A stretch of 64,000 bases of DNA from DASXUL01 sp036504855 (GTDB lineage: Bacteria > Armatimonadota > DTGP01 > JAKQQT01). The position numbers and the translations under genes were made by a program. Location of the stretch: NCBI GenBank assembly GCA_036504855.1, contig DASXUL010000126.1, forward strand, positions 3,441 to 67,440, given 5' to 3'. Shown piece after piece: positions 32,350-43,100 of the stretch (position 1 is the stretch's first letter; each line of letters opens with the position of its first letter). Below the pieces are notes generated by a model, which searched no databases, was not told the DNA's origin, and saw only the letters and a program-made list of their open reading frames with translations.

Positions 32350-35241
32350 ATGTCCCAGCATCGAAATAACCAAAGCCAGCGCGGACAGATCATCGTGATC
32401 GCCGTGGCCCTGATGTTCTTGCTCGCGTTCATCGCCGGCCTGTTCCTCACGCTCATCAGCCGGAACATTGGCCGCACCGCTCGCGGCGGTGACGTGCTGC
32501 AGGCGCAGTACCTCGCCGAGGCCGGCATCCGCTATGCGGACCAACAGCTCACCCACTCCATTGATGGGGCGGACTGGCGGCCGGAACCTTTGCCCGACTA
32601 CATGAGCGGCACGAATGCCGTGCTGCGCAACGACCCGGACTACGATTTCCTGCACAACGGCTACACCCGCTTCAACCAGGGAAATGGCCGCTTCCTGCTG
32701 CGCGTCTCGTTTCAGCCCGTTGAGCTGAACGCCGACGGCGAACCCGTGGACGCCGGAGGTCAGGTGACCAAGGACGTCAGCCGCATGCAGTATCCCCCCA
32801 TGGGGCGTTACATCAAGATTGAAAGCATCGGCCGTCGGGGCGTGGTGGATCCGGACGATCCCACCACCTTCCGCGGCGCGGACCCGCTGCGCCGCATGCT
32901 CGTGGCCTACAAGCCGATCGGCATCACGGACTACGCCCGTTACATCACCAACAAAGACCGCGTGGATAGCACGATGGTGTTGGGTTCCTTCCCGTTCCGC
33001 GTTGCGCCGGCCTACGAAGATGAGGGCGGCGCCGAGCAGGACCTCTTCCGCAGCCAGTTCATCGGCCCCATTCGCGTGAACGGCGACTTGATGTGGACCG
33101 GCCTGAATACGATCACGCTCAACGCGATGGAGCCCATCGGCGGCAGCGTGGCGGAGCAGAACAGCTTCGCGCTGCCCACCCTCCCCGGCGTGAACCGCGA
33201 CGATACCGTGGCGGTGGCCGGCCGCGTGTTCCACGATGCCTGGCCGTTCAGCGGCGCCGCCCCGGCGGACGCCGTTCACCTCACCAACAAGGCGCCCGGC
33301 GTGGCCGTGGTGGACGACAACCTGCAGCCCTCCGTGACCGCGGCCGGCGTGGACAACCTGAACTTCAGCACCGCGGGCGGCGTGTATCGAGACAGCAGTC
33401 CCGGCCAGAGCGGTGCGGGCAAAGTGCGCGGCGTCTCCCGCCTGGAGCCCCCGCTGATCGACGAGGTGGACTCTTCCACCGGCATCCTCCGTTACCGCCT
33501 GCTGACGCGCACCACCGGCATCATCCCGAAGGACAAGAACTACAACACCGGCGTGAACGGCCTGGGTTTGGGCATCTACATCGACAACAACAACGAGATC
33601 CAAACAGACAACCAGTACCGCCGCCTCACCGACGAATGGGCGCAGACCGGCACCGGCCGTGAGACCGAGAACATCCCCGGCAGCGCGTGGCGACAGCATA
33701 TGTACACGCCGCCGGGCGCCGAGATCTACCTGGACCCCACGCCCAGCAGCGCTCTGAACACGTCGTTCCCGGCCGGACGGAGCCAGGGCACGATCATCAT
33801 CACCCGCCACGACGGCAAGCAGTGGAAAGACGAGAACGGCAGCGCGGAGGGCTATACGCGCCGCTACCGCTACCCGTTGCGCCGCGTCTACGACAACTCC
33901 GGGACGGTGGTGGATACCGAAACCTACGACACGGATCCCAAGGACTCCTTCCGCGACGCCACCGGCGCCTACAAGACGTTCCAGAACGGCGTGATCTTCG
34001 TGGAGGGCAACCTCCGCCTGCAGGGCAAGCTGCCGGCCGACTGGGTAGGGCCAACGAGCGGGCGCGTGGTGGGCCAGCACCTCACCTTTGTCACCATGGG
34101 CACCGCCTACATTGAGGGCAACCTCTTGAAGGGCGACGCGGCGCCGAACGACGTCAACAAGTTCGGCAAGGGGCTTCAGCTTGGCAGCATCACCATCGTG
34201 GCGAAGAACTACGTTTGCGTGAATACCACGGCGTACTTCCTGAAGCAACCGAACGTGGGCTCCTGGAACTACGCGCTGGGCAACCCGTATACGGAACTCG
34301 GCACGCCGGGCGAGCGCTACGAAACCAGCGGCTTCAGCGCGGTGAACCCGTCCACCTACACGGCGGACAACAACGGCGTCCGCCAGAACCTGTTCCTGCT
34401 GCAAACGGCGGAAGGCTTCCCGGGCGCGGCGGCGGTGATCTACATGCACGGTTATCCTTTGGGTCAGACCAATTACGACGCGAAGGTGCTGCCCGGCGGC
34501 GATCCGGAACTGGTGTCGCCATCGCAGAGCGCGGAGGCCGCCGCGGAAGGCATCTGGCAGCACCGCGTCTTCCCGTTGGTGGCTGGCTCCACGAACTACA
34601 CCTCGTGGGACGCGCAGAAACGCGCCTTCGCGGACTGGTTCACATTCATCTACCGGCCCACCTATGGCGAGAACCCCTACGGCAGCAACAGCACCGCGGC
34701 CCAGTTCATCGGCAACTACAACCAGCCGCTATGGATCTCGCGCGTGGCCGTGTCGCCCATGGATGTTCGCATCGAAGCCGTGATGTATGCCCAGGAGGGC
34801 AGTTTCTTCGTGATCCCGGGCGAGTGGCTGAACAGCAACCCGGTGGATCTGCGCAACGCCAACCTGGATGATTCGCTGCGTTACGCCAACCCGTCCGCCG
34901 CCGGCTGGAGGCTTCAGGACTTGAAGAACCAGGGCGGCCATTCCGCATACCCGTTCCACTACGAGCCGGCCGACATCCGCGTGGTCATCAATGGCGCCAT
35001 CACCGAGAACACGCCGGCGGACAAGGATTACCAAACCGCCTGGTCGCGCCACTGGGGCTGGACGCCGAAGTCCCGCCCGGACGGCAGCACGAGCGATCAC
35101 GCGGGCGAAGGCCTGGTGTTCATGTACGATCAGAGCCTGCGCCTGCCGTTGAGGTACGATCAGTACAACCGGCCGCTGCCGCCCTGCCCGGCGCTTCCGG
35201 TGAGCCCGGATCTGGTCTTCTTCGGCGAAGCGGCGGGGTAG
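32350..35241 (+). CDS. Giant PilX/GspK-like protein
   Basis: A 963-residue protein. The short N terminus MSQHRNNQSQRG precedes QIIVIAVALMFLLAFIAGLF, a pilin-like N-terminal helix without Glu at +5, as is known for GspK-type tip pseudopilins. The following AQYLAEAGIRYADQQL is the typical PilX/GspK motif. Family members have about 180-330 residues. Here a huge beta-rich ectodomain follows, with many Tyr/Asn/Gly, e.g. GVNGLGLGIYIDNNNEI and GTAYIEGNLLKGDAAPN. I used ATG 32350, which places the basic leader next to the helix. It is fourth in the minor-pilin series and directly upstream of the giant propeller proteins, fitting the pilX-pilY1 order. Confidence 0.8.
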   Translation: MSQHRNNQSQRGQIIVIAVALMFLLAFIAGLFLTLISRNIGRTARGGDVLQAQYLAEAGIRYADQQLTHSIDGADWRPEPLPDYMSGTNAVLRNDPDYDFLHNGYTRFNQGNGRFLLRVSFQPVELNADGEPVDAGGQVTKDVSRMQYPPMGRYIKIESIGRRGVVDPDDPTTFRGADPLRRMLVAYKPIGITDYARYITNKDRVDSTMVLGSFPFRVAPAYEDEGGAEQDLFRSQFIGPIRVNGDLMWTGLNTITLNAMEPIGGSVAEQNSFALPTLPGVNRDDTVAVAGRVFHDAWPFSGAAPADAVHLTNKAPGVAVVDDNLQPSVTAAGVDNLNFSTAGGVYRDSSPGQSGAGKVRGVSRLEPPLIDEVDSSTGILRYRLLTRTTGIIPKDKNYNTGVNGLGLGIYIDNNNEIQTDNQYRRLTDEWAQTGTGRETENIPGSAWRQHMYTPPGAEIYLDPTPSSALNTSFPAGRSQGTIIITRHDGKQWKDENGSAEGYTRRYRYPLRRVYDNSGTVVDTETYDTDPKDSFRDATGAYKTFQNGVIFVEGNLRLQGKLPADWVGPTSGRVVGQHLTFVTMGTAYIEGNLLKGDAAPNDVNKFGKGLQLGSITIVAKNYVCVNTTAYFLKQPNVGSWNYALGNPYTELGTPGERYETSGFSAVNPSTYTADNNGVRQNLFLLQTAEGFPGAAAVIYMHGYPLGQTNYDAKVLPGGDPELVSPSQSAEAAAEGIWQHRVFPLVAGSTNYTSWDAQKRAFADWFTFIYRPTYGENPYGSNSTAAQFIGNYNQPLWISRVAVSPMDVRIEAVMYAQEGSFFVIPGEWLNSNPVDLRNANLDDSLRYANPSAAGWRLQDLKNQGGHSAYPFHYEPADIRVVINGAITENTPADKDYQTAWSRHWGWTPKSRPDGSTSDHAGEGLVFMYDQSLRLPLRYDQYNRPLPPCPALPVSPDLVFFGEAAG

Positions 35242-35244
35242 AGT

Positions 35245-35297
35245 CCGCCGGTTCCATCCGGCGGCGCGGGTAGGTTGCGCCGGCAGTGAGCCGGCGC
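35245..35297 (+). repeat. Two GC-rich hairpins between PilX-like and first giant propeller gene
   Basis: First hairpin: 35245-35251 with 35258-35264 (7 bp). Second: 35277-35284 with 35290-35297 (8 bp, loop AGTGA). Neither is followed by a T tract. Confidence 0.6.
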
Positions 35298-35380
35298 GCA
35301 CCGATGGTCGGTCATCCGTCGGGTGGGGGATGGCATTGGGGATAGCTGGATACCGGCGCTGGAGCATAAGAGTGACACGT

Positions 35381-38300
35381 ATGAGAAACGCACGAAGTAT
35401 ATGGGCCCTGGCGGCATTTGCGGCGGCGGCTGTGGCCGGCGCGCCCGCGGCGCAAGCGGCGGCGCACTCGTACAACACGCGCGTGCAGACCATCCGCTGC
35501 GGCGTTGTGCTGGCGAGCCGCGACTCGTGGTCCGACGCCTTCATCACCCCACTCGGGAACGGTAACGCGCATGTCTTCAGCCTCGTGTTCCACGCGCTGA
35601 ATGCCCGCCCGGATATCCGGCCCTACGGCTGGGAGATCCTGAATCCGTCCGCCGCCCCGTTCTGGGACCAGAGCATGGCGACCCGGTACGGCCTCGGAAC
35701 CCTCGCCGCCGGCATGGCCCCGCGCCTGAACAAGGATCAGGGACCTTACTGGGAGATCTATCTCCACGAGGTGAACGCCGACCAGCTGTGCAACTACGAC
35801 ATCCTCTATATGCCGTTGCCGCTGGACGAGCATGGCTCATCCAACACGCTGGGCATCGATGACCGCGAGAAGCTGCGCCGCGCCGTTGACGGCGGCGCCG
35901 TCCTGTGGCTGGACAACGTGGCTCCGACCGTAACGACCGCGCCGGGCCCCACCAAGGTGTTCATCCAGCCCACCTTCGCGGTGGGCGCCGCCGGCAGCCA
36001 GAACCAGGTCGGCGATACCCTGAACGCGTTGATGAACGCTCCGAACCCGCTCACTGCGCGTGAGATCCGCCGTCTGGGCCGGAACAACTACCGCACGAAC
36101 ATCGGCAACATCATTACGGACGGCGCCGAAGGCTTCGCCGCCGACGTGCTGAAGAGCTCTCTGGAGTGGAAAACGGTCGTGCAGACCGCCATAGGAGGCA
36201 AGCCCACGGTGGCCGTGGCATCCTACGGCCAGGGCGCGGTGGTGGTTACCAGCCGCGGCGTGGGCGCGGAACTCTCCCAAGGCTTCCGCAGCGGCGGAGA
36301 CGCCCGCTTCATCCCAACCGCCGAACTGAAGTTCCTGGTGAACCTCATCGCATACCGGTTCCAGAGCCCGCAGTCCGGAATGGGCCCGCGCCACGCTTCC
36401 GGCTCGCGCCAGGACCTCAACAGCCCCCTTGGCTCCAAGTGGCAGTTCCCGGCGAAGTACGGCCAGGGATATGCGGCAACCGACTCGCCGTTCGTCAGCG
36501 ACCCGGTGGTATGGAACGGAATCCTCTACGCCGCGACCTCGGACGGCTTCCTGCGCGCCTACGATCTGGATCCAACCCGCGATCTGGACGGCGACGGCAA
36601 CCCCAATGACGGCCTCCAGGACGGCACGTACCCGGGGTGCGACATCCTGTGGCAGGCCAAATTGCCGGGGCCGGCATGCTCGTCCCTGGTCGTCGCCGAC
36701 AATGAGAACAAGCCGGTTCTCTACGGAATGCTGCAAGACGGAAGGGCGTTCAACGCCGACGCCATGCCCCGCGTGGGCGGCCGGATCAGCGGCACGCCGA
36801 GGATCAACGTCGCTACCGTGGACGGCTTCGGCGCCTACCCCAAGCTGTTCGAGAACCGGATGACGACAACAACGTTCGCGCCGGGCGAGGAAAAGGTATA
36901 CCGCATACCGGCTCCGGTGATGTATAATGGCCGGCTGTTTGTGGTGGGACAGCGCAAGAACCCGGATGCCGCGAAAGGCATCGGCGCGGTGGCGGAGCTG
37001 GACCCGTCCAGCCTGAGGACGTTGTGGGAATGCCCGGACGGCACAACCGACACGGCCGCCACCGTTGACTCGCAGTCGCGCATGGGCTTGCCCAGCGCCA
37101 CTCCCACCATCGCCGCCATACCGGACAAGGGTTACTCGGGGGCAACGGACATCATGCTGATCGTCCCCACGCTCTCTATCCGGTCTACTGATAACGTGGG
37201 CGCCTTGCAGGCCTCGCGGATCATGGCTTTCCCCATCGGAGTGCGCGGCGAGAAGCTCCAGTTCAACGGCGCCGCCGACACGGCCAACTGGGGGTTCAAC
37301 ACCCGTTTCGCCGGCGCCACCGCCATCCAGACCACCAAGCCGATTTGTTACGATTCGTCCGGAACGAAGTATACCGGCACGATGCGGGTGGACGCCACCA
37401 GCGGCCTCAACCGCATGTACGTGGACCTCACCGGCAACCTGCCGCCCCTGGAAGACGTTAACGACCTGCGGGCCGATTACGACTTCATCCCGCAGATGCC
37501 GGCCGATAAGTTCCGGGGCTACAACGCCCGATGGTCGTTCGACGCGTGGTCCTACATCCTGGGCACGGTGAACAAGTTCATGGAGATCACCACCACACCC
37601 GTGGTGGACTCCGACGGCGGCATCTATTTCGTGGCCAGCGACTTCGGCGACGGCGGCAACCAGCCGCCCATCATCACCGGCGTCACGATGCGCCAGCAGA
37701 GCCTGGGCTTCAACGTTCTGAACAACCCGCGCTACCTGCCGCCGCTGAACAACCCGCAGCTTACCTTTATCTACAGCATGGGAACGTCCACCGGCACGCC
37801 TTCCGGCACGCCGGTTCCCCAGCCGGTAACACTGGGAACAGCGGCCGTCGATCGCGGCATCCTGTACGTTCCCTGGGGATCGTGGAACGCCTCAAGCTCA
37901 GCGGCGTCCAGCGGCGGCGTTACGGGCTTCTTCGTGAAGGGTACGACCTTTGGCCTGCTGTTGCACGGCCCGGTGGACCCGGCGCAGAAGAGCAGCGTGC
38001 TCATCTCGCAGCGCAACCGCTTCACCGGCGACCTGCAGCAGGTGGGCTACGGCGTGTTCGACGTTGACAACATCAACTATGGGAACCAGCTTCGCGGCCT
38101 GATCACCTTCCGCACCCTGTCCTCCGGCGTCGGCGCCCCGGCGATCGACCTGAGCCGCCCGGCCGATATCCTGGTTTCGTACCAGATGCTGGATGTGCTC
38201 ACCGGCACGTCAACCCCGCAGCAGAACGATATCCCGGACGTCTACTACAAGACGTTGCGCGGCGAGGGCTTCAACCCGAACGTGCTGCTCGCCTTCGACG

Positions 38301-39973
38301 CCACGGTGCCCGGCGCCACGAGCGCCAATGGGGTGGCCTCGGGTCGCGCCATCCGCACCGGCGTTACGGTTTCCGGCGGCTCCATTTACGCGGGCTCGGA
38401 CTCCGGCGATGTTTGGACGGTTCCGCTGCCGACGGATCTGGAAGTTGTGGGCTTCCTCACCACCGGTTCGCCCACATCGCGCACAATGCTTCCCGCAACG
38501 TTCCCGAACCTCACGGTGAGCGCGGGCTTTGGCACGGCGGGCTATCCAACCGATCCGAAATTCGCCATGCGCGCGAACCCGGTGATCTGCAGCGGCACGT
38601 TGATCATGAACAGCCCGGTCGGCATGTACACGTTCTACTCGCCGCGCACGCTGATTACAGACGCAAACCGCGTACTGGAAGTGGTTTCGGACTACTCGAA
38701 ACCGGACAAAGCGACGCCCGGCGTGGCGGAGCGGGCCGGCAGCGCGGTGGTCTGGAGCCTGGACAGCACCGTGCAGGCCATCGATTTCGGCACGCCCGGC
38801 ATCGGGCCGGAGCACCCGCCGTGGGGCGGCGTCGCTTTGAACCCGCTGATCGAGAAGTCGCTGAACCAGCCAACCATGGCGATCCGCGTCAACACCACGA
38901 ACACTTTGATCTGCGACACGGGGAACAACCGCGTCGTGGAAGTGGACCGATCGGGCCGCGTGGTATGGCAGGTGACCGAGGTTGCGGACCCGTACGGCCT
39001 GCTGGGCGCCAACGAGAGCCACGCCTTGAACAGCCCCACCAGCGTGCAGCGGTGGGAGTCCTACTCCTTCGACGAGGAAGGGGTGGTCCCGGCGCGCGAG
39101 CAACACACCCTGGTGGCCGATTACGGCAACAACCGCATCCTGGAAATCGTGTCGCGCTTCTCGCCAGACGCGGCTACTCAGGCCAGCAACATCGTGGTGT
39201 GGGTGGGCAACGGGCCCGAAGGCGCCGGCTACAAGTTCTACCAGGCGCAGCGCGAGGCCCTGCACAAGCCCGGCGATCCTAACGACGGCAGTATGGACTA
39301 CGGGCGCACCATCGCCAGCGTGGTGAACGTGAGCGTGAACACGGCGGACATCCAGCTCGCCGAGATGCCGGGCGCCCGAACCAACCGCCCCGCCACGCCA
39401 GGCGGCAGCATCGTGATCTTGAGCGGGCTGAAAGACGCGATCGGCGGGACCGATGTGGGCCGGCGCGGGCGCGTTGTCTGGTTCCTGAACCGCATGCAGT
39501 ATGAGAAGACGACCACGGAGTTCCCGCTAACTCGCCCGGTTTACTTTGACCACTTCACCACCGGCGTTGGCGCGTTCGACTGGCGCGTGACCGTTACGGA
39601 CGGACAGAATGTGTTCGACCTGTGGCCGGACCTCTCGAAGCCGGGCGTGGGCATTATCCCGGTTGGCCTGGATGGACCGTTGCTGGCTTACCGCACCATG
39701 GACCAGTCCAGCGCCTCGACGGGAGTCGGAACGAGCGGCCTGACCGTCGGCACGGTGATGGCGAAACACATGGCCAACGGCGACATCCTAATTGTGAACC
39801 AGAAGACCGGAAATGTTGTGGAGTATTCGCCGAGGGCGATGGTCGCGGCATTGCAGCTTCCCCCTGGGAAGGATCGAGACGACGCGCTGCTGAACGCGTT
39901 CCGCTTCACGGCGCCGCCCATCTCGGGCACGGCGGCGCTTACCCGGCCCACCTTCGCGGATCGTATCTTCTAA
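35381..39973 (+). CDS. Giant secreted beta-propeller protein 1 (PilY1-position)
   Basis: A 1530-residue exported protein with signal peptide MRNARSIWALAAFAAAAVAGAPAAQA from ATG 35381. Residues about 30-200 look like a Rossmann/GATase-like domain (NYDILYMPLPLD, DREKLRRAVDGGAVLWLDN), perhaps DUF4159-like. The rest is built of propeller-type repeats, e.g. NGILYAATSDGFLRAYDLDP, PVVDSDGGIYFVASDFGDG, GGSIYAGSDSGDVWTVPL, NTLICDTGNNRVVEVDRSG and HTLVADYGNNRILEIV (PQQ- and NHL-like blades). An acidic loop DLDGDGNPND (from residue 401) could bind Ca2+. It follows the minor pilins as PilY1 does. It lacks obvious sorting signals. A tip or surface adhesin role is inferred. Confidence 0.75.
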   Translation: MRNARSIWALAAFAAAAVAGAPAAQAAAHSYNTRVQTIRCGVVLASRDSWSDAFITPLGNGNAHVFSLVFHALNARPDIRPYGWEILNPSAAPFWDQSMATRYGLGTLAAGMAPRLNKDQGPYWEIYLHEVNADQLCNYDILYMPLPLDEHGSSNTLGIDDREKLRRAVDGGAVLWLDNVAPTVTTAPGPTKVFIQPTFAVGAAGSQNQVGDTLNALMNAPNPLTAREIRRLGRNNYRTNIGNIITDGAEGFAADVLKSSLEWKTVVQTAIGGKPTVAVASYGQGAVVVTSRGVGAELSQGFRSGGDARFIPTAELKFLVNLIAYRFQSPQSGMGPRHASGSRQDLNSPLGSKWQFPAKYGQGYAATDSPFVSDPVVWNGILYAATSDGFLRAYDLDPTRDLDGDGNPNDGLQDGTYPGCDILWQAKLPGPACSSLVVADNENKPVLYGMLQDGRAFNADAMPRVGGRISGTPRINVATVDGFGAYPKLFENRMTTTTFAPGEEKVYRIPAPVMYNGRLFVVGQRKNPDAAKGIGAVAELDPSSLRTLWECPDGTTDTAATVDSQSRMGLPSATPTIAAIPDKGYSGATDIMLIVPTLSIRSTDNVGALQASRIMAFPIGVRGEKLQFNGAADTANWGFNTRFAGATAIQTTKPICYDSSGTKYTGTMRVDATSGLNRMYVDLTGNLPPLEDVNDLRADYDFIPQMPADKFRGYNARWSFDAWSYILGTVNKFMEITTTPVVDSDGGIYFVASDFGDGGNQPPIITGVTMRQQSLGFNVLNNPRYLPPLNNPQLTFIYSMGTSTGTPSGTPVPQPVTLGTAAVDRGILYVPWGSWNASSSAASSGGVTGFFVKGTTFGLLLHGPVDPAQKSSVLISQRNRFTGDLQQVGYGVFDVDNINYGNQLRGLITFRTLSSGVGAPAIDLSRPADILVSYQMLDVLTGTSTPQQNDIPDVYYKTLRGEGFNPNVLLAFDATVPGATSANGVASGRAIRTGVTVSGGSIYAGSDSGDVWTVPLPTDLEVVGFLTTGSPTSRTMLPATFPNLTVSAGFGTAGYPTDPKFAMRANPVICSGTLIMNSPVGMYTFYSPRTLITDANRVLEVVSDYSKPDKATPGVAERAGSAVVWSLDSTVQAIDFGTPGIGPEHPPWGGVALNPLIEKSLNQPTMAIRVNTTNTLICDTGNNRVVEVDRSGRVVWQVTEVADPYGLLGANESHALNSPTSVQRWESYSFDEEGVVPAREQHTLVADYGNNRILEIVSRFSPDAATQASNIVVWVGNGPEGAGYKFYQAQREALHKPGDPNDGSMDYGRTIASVVNVSVNTADIQLAEMPGARTNRPATPGGSIVILSGLKDAIGGTDVGRRGRVVWFLNRMQYEKTTTEFPLTRPVYFDHFTTGVGAFDWRVTVTDGQNVFDLWPDLSKPGVGIIPVGLDGPLLAYRTMDQSSASTGVGTSGLTVGTVMAKHMANGDILIVNQKTGNVVEYSPRAMVAALQLPPGKDRDDALLNAFRFTAPPISGTAALTRPTFADRIF

Positions 39974-39979
39974 CCGTTT

Positions 39980-40068
39980 CCGCCGGCGTTCGCCGGCGGC
40001 CACGCGGAGCGGACGCCTGCCTGGCGGGCTTACGCTCCAGTCGCCGGAGCAATCCGGCGACTGGAGCG
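39980..40068 (+). repeat. Two strong hairpins between the giant propeller genes
   Basis: Arms 39980-39988 and 39991-39999 form a 9-bp stem. Bases 40033-40048 pair perfectly with 40053-40068 (16 bp) around a GCAA (GNRA-type) tetraloop. No T tract follows, so RNA stabilisation or processing is as likely as termination. Confidence 0.7.
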
Positions 40069-40165
40069 CCGCGGCGCCGGCGTGGGGAACATGCCGCGTT
40101 TCCGGCTGGTCAACATGAATGTGTATTCCCAATATCGAGCGAGACCGGCGCAGCCCGGGAAATGG

Positions 40166-43100
40166 ATGATGATGTTAAGGCGACGTAATTGGATTCTGGT
40201 GGCGGGCATCGCCCTCTTCGCCGCCGCGGCCGCGCGGGCCGAGCTCTTCTCGGACACCTGGGGCCAGGAGCGCACTTACCGCTGGAACGAGCAGCGCACC
40301 GGTTTCGGATTCGATCCAACCGACCCCCTCTTCGCGGGACTGCCATCGAACCAGCTCCCCAGCCTCGCCATCACCGAGAAGCTGAAGAACGGCCAGACGT
40401 ACCAGGCGATGTCGCCGGACCTCACGTGGATCTACCCCCTGGATGTGGAAGGCGGCGATCTGGATAACCTCGGCAACCAGTATCCGCTCGGCTACACGCT
40501 GGGCGAAATCCACTCCTCGCCCACCGTGGCCGCCGTGGAAGGCCCCTCGACCTACATCCTTTCCGTGATGTTCGGCTCCGGCACAACCGTGCGGCGGCAT
40601 CTGCGCAACTCGTTGCCCTCGCTGGCGAACATCTCTTCGCCCTGCGGCGATGACGACCCCTCGGACGGTCGGGCCGGCGAATACACGGTGCGGGGTATCT
40701 ACGACAGCGCGGCGGACCCGTATTCCTATCTGGACACTCCATCCGGGCAGGACACCAAGGCGGGTTGCGTGTTCAGCGTGGACGGGCTGAGCGGAACCAC
40801 CATATCTCTCGATTCGGGGCTGGACTACAACGACTATACCCGGCAGAATCAGCCGTTCTGGTGGTGGGGCGTGCGCAACCTGCCGTATTACGCGGATTGC
40901 GATACGGAAACGCCGAGCCTCACGGACACGCGTACCTTTGAGAACAGCCCGTCGCTGAAAGCGAACCGCTTCTTCATCAACGTTTCGGATTCCATGGTCC
41001 GCGCTTTCGATTACGGCGCGTGGGAGACCCGCAGCGTTGAGCCGCCCAGCAACAACGAACTGGCATACGGCCCCGAGCCGCAGCCGGATGCCACCGTTGC
41101 GGGCGACGCCTATTACCGGCAGCCGAAGTACCGCCGCGAGGCCATCTATTCGCGTTACCTGGCCCCTTCCGTGTCCGCCACCGTAGGCAAGGCCACGGGG
41201 GATGGCTTCGATTCCGGCGCCGGCCGCGTTGCCCTGGGCCGGCCGGACATCCCGGAGCGCCTCACGGATCGCCTCTACAACCTCAGCATCACGGGCGCGC
41301 GATTTGGCCTGGCCGCCAATAAGGCCAACATTCTGGGCTCCGGCCAGAAAACGCTCGGCGACGTTGTTGACGGCCCGCTGGACAACCGTTTCCGCCTGCA
41401 GAACGGCATGGGCGCCGTGAACTCCACGGGCGTTTTCGCGAACCTCGGCAGCTCCGTTTCCATCGCCTACAACTCCCGCTACTACGGGCACATCAACGCG
41501 ATCGACGCCGCTACCACTGCGACGCTGCGCAACGAGCGCCGCGATCCGGCCAAGATCGTTCAAGACACCGGCCTCACTACGAACCAGCTCTACATCGTCG
41601 GCTCCGACGACGGCTACGTGTACGCCTTCGACGCCATGCCGGGGAATGCCCGCCGCGTGCCGGCTTCCGGCGGAACGGCGCAGACCAGCACCTGGGCCGG
41701 CCGCCTGGTATGGGCGTTCCACGCCGCGGCCCGCGTGCCGATGTACCATACATCCGCCAACGATCCGCTGGTATTGGACGTGACCGCTCCGGGCGAGAAC
41801 CCGGGGACTGCCTCCAAGAATGGCTCCGACTACGTGCACCTCACGAACGGCGCCCTGGTGGCGCCCTCCGCCCCCATCGTCAGCGGACCCATCACCAGCA
41901 GCCCGGTTGTCTGTGACATCGCGCTGGATTCCTCGGCCTTCAGCCACCCCGGACAGACCCGCACCGTTGTTATCTTCGGATCCGGCATGGGGCGCCTGTT
42001 CTGCCTGGACGCCGCAACCGGCCTCGAGGAGTGGGAGTTCAAGACCACTCCGTTGGGGCAGACGCAGATCGAACTGAACGCCAACACCGCGGTCCAGGTG
42101 GACTCCGTGGCCGGCCAGCCGATCCTCACCTCGCCGACCCTGGGTTGGCTGCCGGGCGCCGCCAGCCAGTTGAGGCAGACCGCCGCCGGCGGCCGGTTGG
42201 CCGTGTTCTTCGGCGCGGACGACGGCAAGGTCTATGCCCTGGACGTGGCGGATGGCTCCCCGATTCGCTCCGGAACCGCCCCGGGTTGGGACGTGGATGC
42301 GCAGCAACTCCTCGGCGCCGCGGGCGGAACGGACCGCGCGCTGCTCGATCACTACGGTTTCGCCGTGTATCCGTTCGAACGCGGCACAACGAAGCTCCCC
42401 AGTTCGATCGTCGGCACGAAGTACGGCCGCCTAACGCCATCCCAGTGGGGCGGCAAGCATTTCACCGCTTCCGTGGTGGCCAGGCCTTCCGCGCCCGCCG
42501 GCTACTCGAACGCGCTAATGGGGACCACGATTCCCACCGTGGACGCCATCTTCGTGGTCTCGCCCACCAACCAGGCCGACGCCAGCATCACCAATGAGCC
42601 GGGCTTCTCGGGCGGCACGATCTGGGCCCTGAACCCGATGACCGGCGCCGTGCAGTGGACGTTCGACCGCTTCCACGACGTTACCCGAGCGGTCAACACC
42701 GATTTCGACAAGAGCTCCACGGCGGACTATACGGTTCGCCCCGCCGCGTTCAACGTAACGCCGGCCTACGCTTCCGGCATCCAGATGTTCGATGAGGCCA
42801 CTGAAGGCAGTTCCGGCCTCCCTGGCAACCACGACGGCGAGAAGAACCCGCTGACGGGCCAGAACGTGCTCTTCGCCATCGACGCCACGGGCCGCATGTT
42901 CGCCCTGAAGACGGACGCGGGCCTCGCATCGGTGGACCGCCTATACTGGCGCGTGCCGTACCCGCTGACCTCGTCCGGCGTAGGCCAGTCCGGCAACGTG
43001 TACTCCACCCCCGTCGTAACGTCACCAGACACCGCCACCGGCAATACCAACGACCTGAACTTCTCGTTGGACGGACGGTCATGGGTCTACGTTGGCACCT

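Noticed and set aside
32185..34563. A 792-codon minus-strand open frame antisense to the PilX-like gene
   Set aside because: Same shadow-frame composition; the plus strand has the leader peptide, pilin helix and operon context.
40175..42352. A 725-codon minus-strand open frame antisense to giant propeller 2
   Set aside because: No ribosome site or domain; it is explained by codon bias of the coding strand.
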